From: Siccirubricoccus soli
GTDB taxonomy: Bacteria; Pseudomonadota; Alphaproteobacteria; Acetobacterales; Acetobacteraceae
Length of the DNA stretch: 64,000 nucleotides
NCBI RefSeq assembly: GCF_024178315.1
Contig: NZ_JAMZIK010000010.1
Location: 1-64,000 of the forward strand
Direction of reading: 5' to 3'
The first letter of the stretch is position 1, and every line of letters begins with the position of its first letter. The notes beneath the pieces are model-generated. The model was not told where the DNA came from and searched no databases. It saw nothing but the letters and a program-made list of their open reading frames with translations. Positions 41,656 through 49,981 of this stretch are shown one piece after another. The translations under genes and the position numbers were made by a program.

Positions 41656-42759
41656 TCAGCGGTGCAGCAGGCGCTCGATCAGCCCGGCATAGGCCTGGTA
41701 CATCACCTCCTGGTCGTAGTCGCGCTCTGCCTTGGCGCGGTTCGCGGCGCCCAGCCGGGCGCGCAGCGCGGCATCTGCCAGCAGGGGGCGGAGGGCGGCG
41801 GCCAGCGCCGCATCCTCGCGCGCGGCCAGGTGCGGCAGATTCTCCGGCGCCAGCATGGCGCGCAGATCGCCCACCTCGGTCGCCGCCACGGGCAGGCCGC
41901 TCGCCATCGCCTCCATGACGGAGAAGGGCATCTGCTCCGTGTCGGAGGAGAGGGCGAGGAGATCCATGGCGCCATAGGCCGGGGCGGGATCCACCCAATG
42001 GCCGAGGAAGGCGGTGCAGCCGCCCAGGCCGAGCTGCGCCGTCAGCGCCTTCAGGGCCGGGCGTTCCGGCCCGTCGCCGAGGATGGCGAGGCGGGCGGCG
42101 ATCCCCTCCGCCCGCAGCAGGGCGACGGCGCGCAGCAGCCGGGCGATGTTCTTCTCCGGCCGCAGCGCGGCAACGGTGCCGATCACCGGCCCCTCCCCCG
42201 GCACCGCCAGCGGTCGCGTCAGGCCGCCGGGGCGGAAGCGGCCGAGGTCGAGCCCGTTCGGGATGTGGTGCAGCCGCGCCTCGGGCAACTGCCAGCCCTC
42301 CCGCGCCGCGCGCAGCAGCACCGTGGAGGGCATCGCCACCTCCGACCAGCGCAGCGCGAGGCGCCGGGCCAGCATGCGGCGCGGCTTCTGCCCGGCCGCC
42401 TCATCCGGGCCGAAGCCGTCCTCGGTGTGCAGGTGCGGCAGCCGGGGCGGCAGGAGGTTGGCGATGGCGTATTCGATGGCGCCCCAATTGCTCGTCACCA
42501 GCAGGGCCGGGCGCAATTCCCGGAACAGGCGGCGGATCGCCGCCAGCCGCGCCAGCGGCGAGGCCCCGCGCGGCGGCGCCGGTACCAGCGTATAGGGCAC
42601 CTCCGGCGCCAGCCGCTCGGTGCAGGCGGTGTTGCCGTCCAGCGCCAGGATGGCGTGGCGCCAGCGCGGGCCGAAGCGGTTGGCCAGCGCGGCGAAGCGC
42701 ACCTGCGCGCCCCCCACCCCGAAGCCCGGGAAGACATGCAGCAGCAGGGGCGCGGTCAT
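41656..42759 (-). CDS. Glycosyltransferase family 4-type (GT-B) protein
   Basis: The 367-residue product has GT-B features: LHVFPGFGVGGAQVRFAALA (glycine loop for acceptor side), HHIPNGLDLGRFRP, IGTVAALRPEKNIARLLRAV and the donor-binding SSDTEQMPFSVMEAMASGLP with an E-x7-E pattern. It would transfer a sugar from a nucleotide donor to a growing polysaccharide or lipid on the cytoplasmic face. It overlaps the preceding gene by ATGA and is the last gene of a three-gene coupled cluster. Confidence 0.93.
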   Translation of the reverse strand: MTAPLLLHVFPGFGVGGAQVRFAALANRFGPRWRHAILALDGNTACTERLAPEVPYTLVPAPPRGASPLARLAAIRRLFRELRPALLVTSNWGAIEYAIANLLPPRLPHLHTEDGFGPDEAAGQKPRRMLARRLALRWSEVAMPSTVLLRAAREGWQLPEARLHHIPNGLDLGRFRPGGLTRPLAVPGEGPVIGTVAALRPEKNIARLLRAVALLRAEGIAARLAILGDGPERPALKALTAQLGLGGCTAFLGHWVDPAPAYGAMDLLALSSDTEQMPFSVMEAMASGLPVAATEVGDLRAMLAPENLPHLAAREDAALAAALRPLLADAALRARLGAANRAKAERDYDQEVMYQAYAGLIERLLHR

Positions 42760-43901
42760 GGCCGGGCGCGACGCTCCCGCTCCGCCTGGAACAGCGCCGC
42801 GACGCGGCGCGCATTGCCGGCCCAGGTCAGGTCCCGCGCCACCACCTCCGCCCGTGCCGCCGCCCCTAGCCGGGCGCGCAGCGCCGGGTCGCGCGCCAGC
42901 CGCTCCACCGCCGCCCACATGGCGCCGGGCGCCGCGGGGTCGAAGAGCAGGGCGGTCTCCCCATCCCGCAGCACCTCCCGGATGTTCGGCTGGTCCGGCG
43001 CGACGATGGCGCGGCCGGCGGCCATGTATTCGAAAACCTTGAGCGGCGAGGCATAGGCGACGGAAGCCGGCTGCAGGGCGATGTCGAAGCCGGCGACGAG
43101 GCCGGGAATCGCCTCCCGCCCGGCGAGGCCGGTGAAGCGCACGCGGTCGGCGATACCCAGCTCGGCGGCCAGTGCCTCCAGCCCGGGGCGCGCCGGCCCC
43201 TCCCCCACGACCAGCAGCTCCAGGGGCATGTCGCCCTGGAAGCCGGCGATCGCCCGCACCACCGCATCCAGCCCATGCCATTCCCGCACGAAGCCGACGA
43301 AGCCGAGGGTGACGGCCGGCTTCGGCGCCGGCGGGGCGGGGTCCGGGAATTCCGCCAGATCGATGCCATTCGGCACCACCAGGATGCGCTCCGGCGCCAC
43401 CCCCGCCGCGCGGAGATGGCCGGCGAGCACCTCGGTCACCGGCAGGGCACGGTCCGCGGCGCGCCAGACGAAGCGCTCCGTCCAGCGGGCCAGGGCGCCG
43501 AGGGCGAGGCCGCCGAACCGGGCGCGCTCCTCCGCCAGCGGGGCGTTCACCTCCACCAGGAAGGGCAGCTTCAGCCGCCGGGCCAGCAGGGCGCCGGAGA
43601 GGAAGAAGAGGTTGTAGCGCTCATAGATCGCCTCCGGACGGAAGGCGTGGGCAGCGCGGGCGAGGCGGAGATAGGCCGGGAAGGAATAGGCCAGCTCCGC
43701 CAGTTCGGCGGCGAAGCGGGGCAGCAAGCGGCGGACCAGGGCGGTCAGCCGGCTCTCCCCGCCGAAGCCGGCCTCCTCATAGGCGGAGGGGCCGACGACC
43801 AGCACCTCATGCCCCTCGGCGCGCAGCGCGGCCACCAGGCTGTCCAGGTGCACGCTCATCCCGTCCCGCGACTGGATGCGGTGGCTGTAGAGGATCCTCA
43901 T
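42756..43901 (-). CDS. Glycosyltransferase family 4 protein
   Basis: The 381-residue product begins MRILYSHRIQSRDGMSVHLD and shows ERYNLFFLSGALLARRLKLP, LVVPNGIDLAEFPDP, VTLGFVGFVREWHGLDAVVR and the donor site ASPLKVFEYMAAGRAIVAPDQ with E-x7-E spacing. It is a retaining GT-B enzyme acting in exopolysaccharide or glycolipid assembly; the sugar is unknown. ATGA overlaps join it to both neighbours, so the cluster is translated as a unit. Confidence 0.94.
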   Translation of the reverse strand: MRILYSHRIQSRDGMSVHLDSLVAALRAEGHEVLVVGPSAYEEAGFGGESRLTALVRRLLPRFAAELAELAYSFPAYLRLARAAHAFRPEAIYERYNLFFLSGALLARRLKLPFLVEVNAPLAEERARFGGLALGALARWTERFVWRAADRALPVTEVLAGHLRAAGVAPERILVVPNGIDLAEFPDPAPPAPKPAVTLGFVGFVREWHGLDAVVRAIAGFQGDMPLELLVVGEGPARPGLEALAAELGIADRVRFTGLAGREAIPGLVAGFDIALQPASVAYASPLKVFEYMAAGRAIVAPDQPNIREVLRDGETALLFDPAAPGAMWAAVERLARDPALRARLGAAARAEVVARDLTWAGNARRVAALFQAERERRARP

Positions 43902-44953
43902 GCGGCGTCCCGTGCCGGGGCGCGGCCGAGGGCGGCGCGCAGCCGGCCGGCGGCATGCCGGGCCAGCGCCAGGGCGCCCGCCGGGTGCCAGGGATCCACC
44001 AGCAGCACGCCCATGCGCTGCCGCCGCCGCCCGACCCAGAGCCGCTTGTAGCCATCATCGCCGCGGCCGAAATCCAGGGCCCGCACGCCATCCTCCTCGA
44101 TCAGCCGCCGGATCATCAGCGCGGTCAGCACGGTGCCAGGGGATGCGGCGCGTGCCGCCTCCAGGTGGAACAGCTTCGGGACCACGGCGCACCCCCGGTG
44201 CAGCACCCAATACTGCGCCGCGAGCGGCCTGTCGTCCCTGTTCCGCAACAGGCCGAGCCGGAGTGCCCCGGTCGGGGCCAGGGCGCGCATCAGCGCCGCG
44301 TCGAAATGCGGGGCGGGCTCGGCGGGCTTCCAGCTTCCGGCGCGGACGGCCGCGAAATCGGCGATCCCCGCCTCCAGCGCCGGGCCGGGGGCGGCGAGGC
44401 ATTCGAAGCGGAATTCCCGCCCGGCCCGGGCCAGCTTGCGGGCGACGGTGTTGCGATGCGCCGGCGGCCGGGCGGCGAGATAGGCGGCCCAGCCCATGCC
44501 CTCCGGCAGCACCTCCCGCCAATTGCCGAAATGCCGGAAGTGCAGCGGGATCAGCCCGCCCGCCCGCAACCCGGCGAGGAGCGGGGGGAGGCGCGGATCG
44601 TCTTCCGCCAAAGCCTCCAGCCTGGTCGGCGGGCGGCGGCGCAGCAGCGGGGCCAGGGCGCGGCCGGCCTCGGCCAGGGCGGCGGGATCCGTGCCGGGCA
44701 GGACCAGGGGATGCCAGCCCAGGCTGTAATCGGTGGTGAGGCTGGCAAGGGCACCGCCGCGGCGCAGCAGGGGCAGCAGCACCGGGCCCGCCATGGCCGC
44801 GACCGGCGCCGCGCCCGGCGGCAGGGCCTGGGCCAGGGTCGTCTCGTACCAGAGGCGGCCGCCCAGCGGGTCCTGCACGGCGTCGAGCCAGGGGGCGGAC
44901 CAGGCAGGCAGGGCGCCGCAGGGCCAGTCCTGCAAGGCGGCAGTGGCGGGCAT
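43898..44953 (-). CDS. GNAT/FemAB-like acyltransferase in polysaccharide cluster
   Basis: The 351-residue product matches the BioF2/FemAB-like GNAT group often found in exopolysaccharide and exosortase loci: GMGWAAYLAARPPAHRNTVARK, FAAVRAGSWKPAEPAPHFDAAL, and the second GNAT half with AQYWVLHRGCAVVPKLFHLEAARAASPG-type text and LDFGRGDDGYKRLW. It would transfer an acyl or aminoacyl group. It is the first gene of the cluster and overlaps the next by four bases. Substrate unknown. Confidence 0.85.
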   Translation of the reverse strand: MPATAALQDWPCGALPAWSAPWLDAVQDPLGGRLWYETTLAQALPPGAAPVAAMAGPVLLPLLRRGGALASLTTDYSLGWHPLVLPGTDPAALAEAGRALAPLLRRRPPTRLEALAEDDPRLPPLLAGLRAGGLIPLHFRHFGNWREVLPEGMGWAAYLAARPPAHRNTVARKLARAGREFRFECLAAPGPALEAGIADFAAVRAGSWKPAEPAPHFDAALMRALAPTGALRLGLLRNRDDRPLAAQYWVLHRGCAVVPKLFHLEAARAASPGTVLTALMIRRLIEEDGVRALDFGRGDDGYKRLWVGRRRQRMGVLLVDPWHPAGALALARHAAGRLRAALGRAPARDAA

Positions 44954-44989
44954 CGACTCTCCCTGCGGCGCCGGGCCGGCGCCGCGCCC

Positions 44990-45529
44990 CTATACCAGCC
45001 CGGCGCGGGGGCGGCTCCGGCGCAGGGCGAGGAGGCCGAGCAGCCCGGCGCCGAGCAGCAGCAGCGCCCCCGGCTCCGGCACCGCGGCGAAGCTGAGGGT
45101 GACGGTATCGCCCGGCTCGAAATGCTGGCCGGCCCAGTCGATGAAGAGCATGTCGCCCTGCAGAAAGGCCGCCACCACCTGCCCGGCCGAGGCGACGATG
45201 GAGAGGATCCGGCCGAACCCCTCACCGGCGAGCAGGGTGAGGCCGAGGCCGTTGAAGGGCGCCGCCGCGTAATCCACCAGCGTCCCGGCGGTCAGCACCA
45301 GGGTGGAGGCACCGACATCGATGGCGGTGGTGACATTGCCATCCACCGTCAGCAGCGCCTCCACCCCCTCTCCCGTGGTGAAGGGGCCGGGGGAGAGGCT
45401 GGCGTCGCCATAGGGCGTGGCGGTGCCGCCGTAGAAATAGGCGCCCTGCATCACGCTGCCGACCAGGCTGGCCCGGGCCGGCAGGGGCAGCAGGGCGAAG
45501 CCGAGAAGGAGGAGAAGGAGGCGCGGCAT
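44990..45529 (-). CDS. PEP-CTERM sorting-signal protein
   Basis: The 179-residue product has a signal peptide (MPRLLLLLLGFALLPLPARA) and a C-terminal PEP-CTERM tail: VPEPGALLLLGAGLLGLLAL (from residue 150) followed by RRSR. Exosortase would cleave at this signal and anchor or release the mature protein at the surface. The middle part (TTGEGVEALLTVDGNVTTAI) is a beta-rich domain of unknown role. Its position beside the glycosyltransferase cluster matches the known PEP-CTERM/exopolysaccharide link. No exosortase gene is in this window. Confidence 0.9.
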   Translation of the reverse strand: MPRLLLLLLGFALLPLPARASLVGSVMQGAYFYGGTATPYGDASLSPGPFTTGEGVEALLTVDGNVTTAIDVGASTLVLTAGTLVDYAAAPFNGLGLTLLAGEGFGRILSIVASAGQVVAAFLQGDMLFIDWAGQHFEPGDTVTLSFAAVPEPGALLLLGAGLLGLLALRRSRPRAGLV

Positions 45530-45646
45530 GCGGAGGCTCCGGCTGGCGAAGTCTCTTTTATGATACGTTCCTTGGTCTCAACAAAGTATCGTTTTATCTC
45601 ACGCTGAGGCAAGGCCGCCCGCCCCCGTCGCAGATGGCGGGACGGG
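45530..45646. other. AT-richer intergenic region upstream of the PEP-CTERM gene
   Basis: This is the least GC-rich stretch nearby and holds GATAC (minus-strand sense) and its inverted partner GTATC about 19 bases apart, plus TTGAGA and A-rich segments. It probably carries the promoter and perhaps an operator for the PEP-CTERM gene. The exact boxes are not clear. Confidence 0.4.
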
Positions 45647-46732
45647 CTATCGCCACAGCCCCTTGGCCGCCAGCCAGTCCTGGACCAGCGCCGCCACCTC
45701 GTCGCTGTTGCGGTCCATCATGATCATGTGGCTGTTGCCGCGTATGCCGCGCTCCGGCAGGTCCACCCAGTCCACCGTGCCGCCGGCGGCCCGCACCGCC
45801 TCGGCGAAGCGGAGCCCGTTGCCGCGGATGGCGGGCCAGCGGGCATCGGTGGCGATGTAGTCGCCATAGATCATCAGGATGGGGATGTCCTTCAGCGCCG
45901 CCACCTTGGCCGGGTCCCCCACCGCCGCGGGCTCCACCAGCACCAGCGCCTTCACCTTCTCCGGCCGCTCCTGCGCCGCGCGCCAGCCGAATTGCCCGGC
46001 CTGGCTGTGCACCATGACGACGCTCGGCCCGACGCGGTCGAGCAGGGCGAGATAGGCTTCGAGCGTCAGCGCATCCGTCGTGGTGAAGCGCGGCACGTTC
46101 TGCCGGACGAAATTGCGGTAGCTCTCGGGGTCGGTGGGGAAGAGCACGCCGGGATTGGTGCTCTGCCGGGCGAAGCTGCCAGGGCCATCGCCGATGCGGA
46201 AGCGCTCCCACGGGTTGTCCATGGGCAGCACCACGGGGGTGCCGCCGGTCTGCTCCGGGATCATGCCCCAGCCGGCGCGGCCGCGCTCCACCGCATCCGA
46301 GACATAGACGGGCCAGCCGCGGCGGAGGAAGAAATGCTGCCAGCCCTCGCGGCCATCCGGCGTGGTCTCCCAGGTGACGCCGGTGAGGCCGCCGCCATGC
46401 CACATCAGCAGCGGGAAACCGCCGCGGGGATTGGCCGGGATCATGTACTGGGCATACATCCCGCCCATCAGGTAGGTGCCGTTCGGATCCACCTTCGCGG
46501 GGACGCCGCCGGGGGTGAAGGTCACTTCCCGCGCCGGCTGGCCGCTGATGACGGCCTCCCGCCCGCCGACATGGAAGCTGCCCCAGCGGTCCAGCGCCAC
46601 CGGCTCCGCCCGCGCCGCGCCGCTCATCGCCAGCAGCCCCGCCAGGAGGAGCCCGGCGCCGCGGCGCCCCGCTGCGGGATGCCCTGCCGCACGCCGCCCC
46701 AGCCAGGGGCGCGCCCCGAGACGCCCGCGCAT
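45647..46732 (-). CDS. Secreted alpha/beta hydrolase (esterase-like)
   Basis: The 361-residue product has an Arg-rich start, a hydrophobic stretch GAGLLLAGLLAMSGAARAEP suggesting a signal peptide, and an alpha/beta-hydrolase core: LLMWHGGGLTGVTWE (oxyanion region), VVMVHSQAGQFGWRAA (nucleophile Ser), ILMIYGDYI (Asp) and NSHMIMMDRNSDEV (His). The PDGREGWQHFFLRRGWPVYV segment is typical of a proteobacterial esterase family without known substrate. GGGAGGGAAC precedes the ATG at 46732. It diverges from the chromate transporter genes. Confidence 0.85.
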   Translation of the reverse strand: MRGRLGARPWLGRRAAGHPAAGRRGAGLLLAGLLAMSGAARAEPVALDRWGSFHVGGREAVISGQPAREVTFTPGGVPAKVDPNGTYLMGGMYAQYMIPANPRGGFPLLMWHGGGLTGVTWETTPDGREGWQHFFLRRGWPVYVSDAVERGRAGWGMIPEQTGGTPVVLPMDNPWERFRIGDGPGSFARQSTNPGVLFPTDPESYRNFVRQNVPRFTTTDALTLEAYLALLDRVGPSVVMVHSQAGQFGWRAAQERPEKVKALVLVEPAAVGDPAKVAALKDIPILMIYGDYIATDARWPAIRGNGLRFAEAVRAAGGTVDWVDLPERGIRGNSHMIMMDRNSDEVAALVQDWLAAKGLWR

Positions 46733-46846
46733 GCCATGTTCCCTCCCGCCTGGTGGCCGGTCCGATCATGCCGGGGGATGCGGGCGGGCGCCAAGGGGCG
46801 GCCGGCCGGGGAGCCGGGCTTTTCCCCGCCGCCGATCCGGGCCAGC

Positions 46847-47458
46847 ATGGCGGCCCACCCGGAGACCTGCCCCTTGTCCGACGCCCCGCCGGCGCTGACC
46901 CATCCCACCCCTGGCGCGCTTTTCTTCGGCTATCTGAAGATCGGCCTGTTCGGCTTCGGCGGCGTCGCCGCCTGGGCCCGCCGCGTCATCGTGGAGGAGC
47001 GGCGCTGGCTGACGGAGCGGGACTATGCCGAGATCCTCGGTATGGGGCAGATCCTGCCCGGGCCGAATGTGGGCAATGCGGCGGTGATGATCGGGCGGCG
47101 CTTCCACGGGCTGGCGGGGGCGCTGCTGGCCACCGCCGGGCTCTACTTCGCGCCGCTCATCATCCTGATCGGCCTCTGCCTCTTCTATGACCGCTACGGC
47201 CAGCTGCCCGCCGTGGCGCCGGTGATGAACGGCATCGCCGCGGGGGCGGCCGGCATGGTGATCGGCACCGCGCTGAAGATGACGGGCAAGCTGAAACTCT
47301 CCGTGGAGGCGCTGGCGGTGCTGCTGCTGGCCGCCATCGCGGCCTTCGTCTTCCGCCTGCCCCTGCCGCTGATCGTGGTGCTGCTGGCGCCGGTCTCCAT
47401 CGCCTTCTCCCTGTGGCGGGCGGGGCTGCTGGGCGGGGCGAAGGGGGCGGCGCGATGA
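46847..47458 (+). CDS. chrA: Chromate transporter, N-terminal-half subunit
   Basis: The 203-residue product is a single CHR domain (FGYLKIGLFGFGGVAAWARR, EILGMGQILPGPNVGNAAVMIG). Long ChrA proteins hold two such domains; here they are separate genes, as in the CHR short-chain pairs. It would form a membrane complex with the next gene to export chromate. The start is uncertain: ATG 46847 lacks a good ribosome site, while TTG 46874 has GGAG nine bases upstream and gives MSDAPPALTH. It overlaps the next gene by ATGA. Confidence 0.85.
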   Translation: MAAHPETCPLSDAPPALTHPTPGALFFGYLKIGLFGFGGVAAWARRVIVEERRWLTERDYAEILGMGQILPGPNVGNAAVMIGRRFHGLAGALLATAGLYFAPLIILIGLCLFYDRYGQLPAVAPVMNGIAAGAAGMVIGTALKMTGKLKLSVEALAVLLLAAIAAFVFRLPLPLIVVLLAPVSIAFSLWRAGLLGGAKGAAR

Positions 47459-47979
47459 CCCTGGTGCTGCAGATCCTGCTGACCTTCTCCATCCTCTCCC
47501 TGGTGGCGGTGGGCGGCGCCAATGCCGTGCTGCCGGAGATGCACCGCCAGCTGGTCGAGCTGCGGGGGTGGATGGATGACGCCACCTTCTCCCAGCTCTA
47601 CGCCCTGGCCCAGGCGGCGCCCGGGCCGAACATCCTGGTGGCCAGCGTGATGGGCTGGCAGGTGGCCGGCGTGTCCGGCATGGCGGCGGCGACGCTCGGC
47701 ATGCTGGTGCCGGCGGCGGTGCTGGCCTGGGGCATGGCCGGGCTGGCCTGGCGGCTGCGCGGCGCGCCCTGGCTGAAGCCGGCCCAGGGCGGGCTGGTGC
47801 CGGTGGCGATCGGGCTGATCCTGGCGGCGGGGCTGACCATGGCCCAGGCCTCCTACAGCCATGGGCTGTGGCCGCTGCTGGTGGTGGCGGTGTCCACGAT
47901 CTTCGTCTGGCGGACGGATTACAACCCCCTCTGGGTGCTGGCCGGGGGCGGGGTGCTGGGGGCGGTACTGCTGCAATAG
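47455..47979 (+). CDS. chrA: Chromate transporter, C-terminal-half subunit
   Basis: The 174-residue product is the second CHR domain: LTFSILSLVAVGGANAVLPE, FSQLYALAQAAPGPNILVAS and four to five further hydrophobic segments. The PGPN loop is shared with the first half, as in CHR pairs, and the two are expected in opposite membrane orientation. Its ATG overlaps the stop of the first subunit. Chromate specificity is inferred from family membership only. Confidence 0.87.
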   Translation: MTLVLQILLTFSILSLVAVGGANAVLPEMHRQLVELRGWMDDATFSQLYALAQAAPGPNILVASVMGWQVAGVSGMAAATLGMLVPAAVLAWGMAGLAWRLRGAPWLKPAQGGLVPVAIGLILAAGLTMAQASYSHGLWPLLVVAVSTIFVWRTDYNPLWVLAGGGVLGAVLLQ

Positions 47980-47986
47980 GGGCCGG

Positions 47987-48154
47987 CTAGAGCAATATCC
48001 GATCAGGTGGAATCACCTGTTCGGCTCTCTTGCTCTAGAAAGTACAACAGCTAGAGCAGTTTATCTCCGACCTGATGGAGCACGCGGTGATCCATCAGGT
48101 CGGAGGCTGCTCTAGAGCGTTTTCGGTTCATATGCGTTCACCGAAAGCGCTCTA
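47987..48154. repeat. Three tandem palindromes sharing TAGAGC ends
   Basis: Palindromes at 47987-48038 (TAGAGCA...TGCTCTA), 48051-48115 (TAGAGCAG...CTGCTCTA) and 48113-48154 (TAGAGCG...CGCTCTA). All share TAGAGC ends but have different inner arms: CAGGT...ACCTG, CTCCGACCTGATGGA... and TTCGGT...ACCGAA. A decayed copy of the first two lies at 59382-59465. Confidence 0.8.
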
Positions 48155-48213
48155 CGCCTTCGTATGCAGAGCAGATTCACGCCTTCAGGCGATGCGCCCT
48201 ACAGCGATCTGCT

Positions 48214-48828
48214 TTACCCCGCCAGCACTCCCAGCCCCACCAGCTCCAACCGCAGCGCCTCCGGCGTGGTGAAATGCACGCCATGCATCCCGAGCGCGCT
48301 CGCCGCCGCCGCATTGCGCGGCTTGTCGTCGATGAAGACCGTCTCCGCCGCCGCCAGCCCGAAGCGCTCCAGCAGCAGCCGGTAGATGCGTGGGTCGGGC
48401 TTCACGATCCTCTCCGTGCCGCTGACCACCACGCCACGGAACCACGCCATGAAATCGAAGCGCTCCAGCGCCACGGGGTAGGTTTCCGCCGACCAATTGG
48501 TCAGGCCGTAGAGCGGCGTGCCCTGGGCATGCAGCTCCGCCAGCACGGCGACCGTCCCCTCGATCGGGCCGGCGATCATCTCCGGCCAGCGCAGGTGGTA
48601 GGCATCGATCAGCGCCGCCTTCTCCGGATGCTGCGCCTTCAGCAGCGCCGTGGCCTCCGCCCAGCTGCGCCCGGCATCCTGCGCCAGGTTCCACTCCCCG
48701 GTGCACACCTCTGCCAGGAAGCGCTCCATCCCCGGCGCGTCGCCGGGGAAGAGCTTGCGGTAGAGGTGGCGCGGGTCCCAGTCGATCAGCACCCCGCCCA
48801 GGTCGAAGACGACGTTCCTCGGCGGCAT
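48214..48828 (-). CDS. HAD superfamily hydrolase (haloacid dehalogenase-like)
   Basis: The 204-residue product carries HAD motif I VVFDLGGVLIDWDPR (nucleophile Asp), motif II GLTNWSAET, motif III KPDPRIYRLLLERFG and motif IV FIDDKPRNAAAA. This is the YihX-like branch of HAD phosphatases. Substrate not readable. Its ATG overlaps the stop of the TauD-type gene by one base (TGATG), so the pair is coupled. An odd TAGAGC palindrome cluster lies just beyond its 3-prime end. Confidence 0.92.
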   Translation of the reverse strand: MPPRNVVFDLGGVLIDWDPRHLYRKLFPGDAPGMERFLAEVCTGEWNLAQDAGRSWAEATALLKAQHPEKAALIDAYHLRWPEMIAGPIEGTVAVLAELHAQGTPLYGLTNWSAETYPVALERFDFMAWFRGVVVSGTERIVKPDPRIYRLLLERFGLAAAETVFIDDKPRNAAAASALGMHGVHFTTPEALRLELVGLGVLAG

Positions 48829-49841
48829 CACTCCGCCGCCACGAGCCAGCTCTTCGCCTCCCCGGCATAGAGCGCGCCCGGATTGCCGCTGACCGTGGTG
48901 CGCCACATCACCCGCGCCTCATGCTCGGCATCGAACCAGGTGGCGGCGTGCAGGGTGCAGCGATTGTCCCAGATGACGAGGTCGCCCGGCGTCCATTCAT
49001 GGACATAGACGAAGCGCTCCTGCGTGCAGTGGGCCATCAGCGCCTCCAGCAGCTTCGCGCCCTCGCCATGCGGCCCCGGCTCCATGCCGAAGATGGGGCC
49101 TTCCAGCCAATCCATCTGCCCGTATTCGCACATATAGAGGGCGCGCTTGCCGGTGACCGGATGCTCCCGCACCAGGGGCTGGCGCTGCGGCAACTGGCTC
49201 GGCTTCAGCGCCGGGGCGGGGGTGCCGGCCAGCACCGCCTCCCGCCGCCGCCCGAGCCCGCCGCTGATATGCAGCCCGTCCAGCCCCTCGATCCGCGCCT
49301 TCATCTCGGGCGAGAGCGCCTCATAGGCCGCGGTGGCATCGGCGAAGAGGGTCTGGCCCTGGCCGCGCGGCACCGTCCGCACGCCGAGGAAGAGCGAGAC
49401 ATCGGGCGGCGGGCGGCGGTAGCTCTGGTCGCTGTGCCAGCCGCGGCGCTGCGGGAATTGCACCGGGAACTTCCCCTCCGCAGTCAGCGGCGGGTCCGGC
49501 ATCGCGGGCGGCGTGCGGCAGACCGGCGGGATGTTGGAGACGACGAAGATCTCCGGCACCTCCGGGTGGATCATGTTCGGCGCCATGCCGGTTTCGCGGT
49601 AATTCTCCACCTCCGGGCCGAAAAGGCGGCTGAGGCGGAGCAGCAGCTCCGGCGCTTCCGCCATGCCGCCCATGCCAGGGATCAGCAGCACCCCGCCGCA
49701 TTCCGCCAGCGCGGCGGGCAGCGCGCCGGGCGTCGCCTCCGCCGCCGCAACGAACTCCGCCGCGCCTGCGCCCGCAAGGGTCACGGTCCCGCCGAACCCG
49801 CCCGCCGTCAGGCCCCGCGCCAGGGTGAAGCCGCCGTCCAT
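48828..49841 (-). CDS. TauD/TfdA family 2-oxoglutarate-dependent dioxygenase
   Basis: The 337-residue product has the iron site WHSDQSYRRPPPD (HxD), the distal His in VIWDNRCTLHAAT and the 2-oxoglutarate Arg in ARVMWRTTVSG. The text FPQRRGWHSDQ and FADATAAYEALSPEMKARIE is typical of TauD/TfdA enzymes hydroxylating sulfonates, aryloxy acids or related small acids. AAGGAG lies seven bases before the ATG at 49841. Divergent from the monooxygenase gene at 49982, sharing its promoter region. Confidence 0.9.
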   Translation of the reverse strand: MDGGFTLARGLTAGGFGGTVTLAGAGAAEFVAAAEATPGALPAALAECGGVLLIPGMGGMAEAPELLLRLSRLFGPEVENYRETGMAPNMIHPEVPEIFVVSNIPPVCRTPPAMPDPPLTAEGKFPVQFPQRRGWHSDQSYRRPPPDVSLFLGVRTVPRGQGQTLFADATAAYEALSPEMKARIEGLDGLHISGGLGRRREAVLAGTPAPALKPSQLPQRQPLVREHPVTGKRALYMCEYGQMDWLEGPIFGMEPGPHGEGAKLLEALMAHCTQERFVYVHEWTPGDLVIWDNRCTLHAATWFDAEHEARVMWRTTVSGNPGALYAGEAKSWLVAAE

Positions 49842-49981
49842 CGCCCGCTCCTTCGTCGCTACCCGCGTAGCGTAATCCCGCCCCGCCACCCCGGTCACCA
49901 GGGGGTGAAGGGAGTTTTGCCTCGCCCCACCCGTCCCTTCATGTCAGGCTGGCTGCCACAACCGCGCAGAAGACGGAGACA

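Noticed and set aside
47987-48154. Possible tRNA or small RNA gene
   Set aside because: No cloverleaf or anticodon arrangement; the symmetry is that of simple palindromes.
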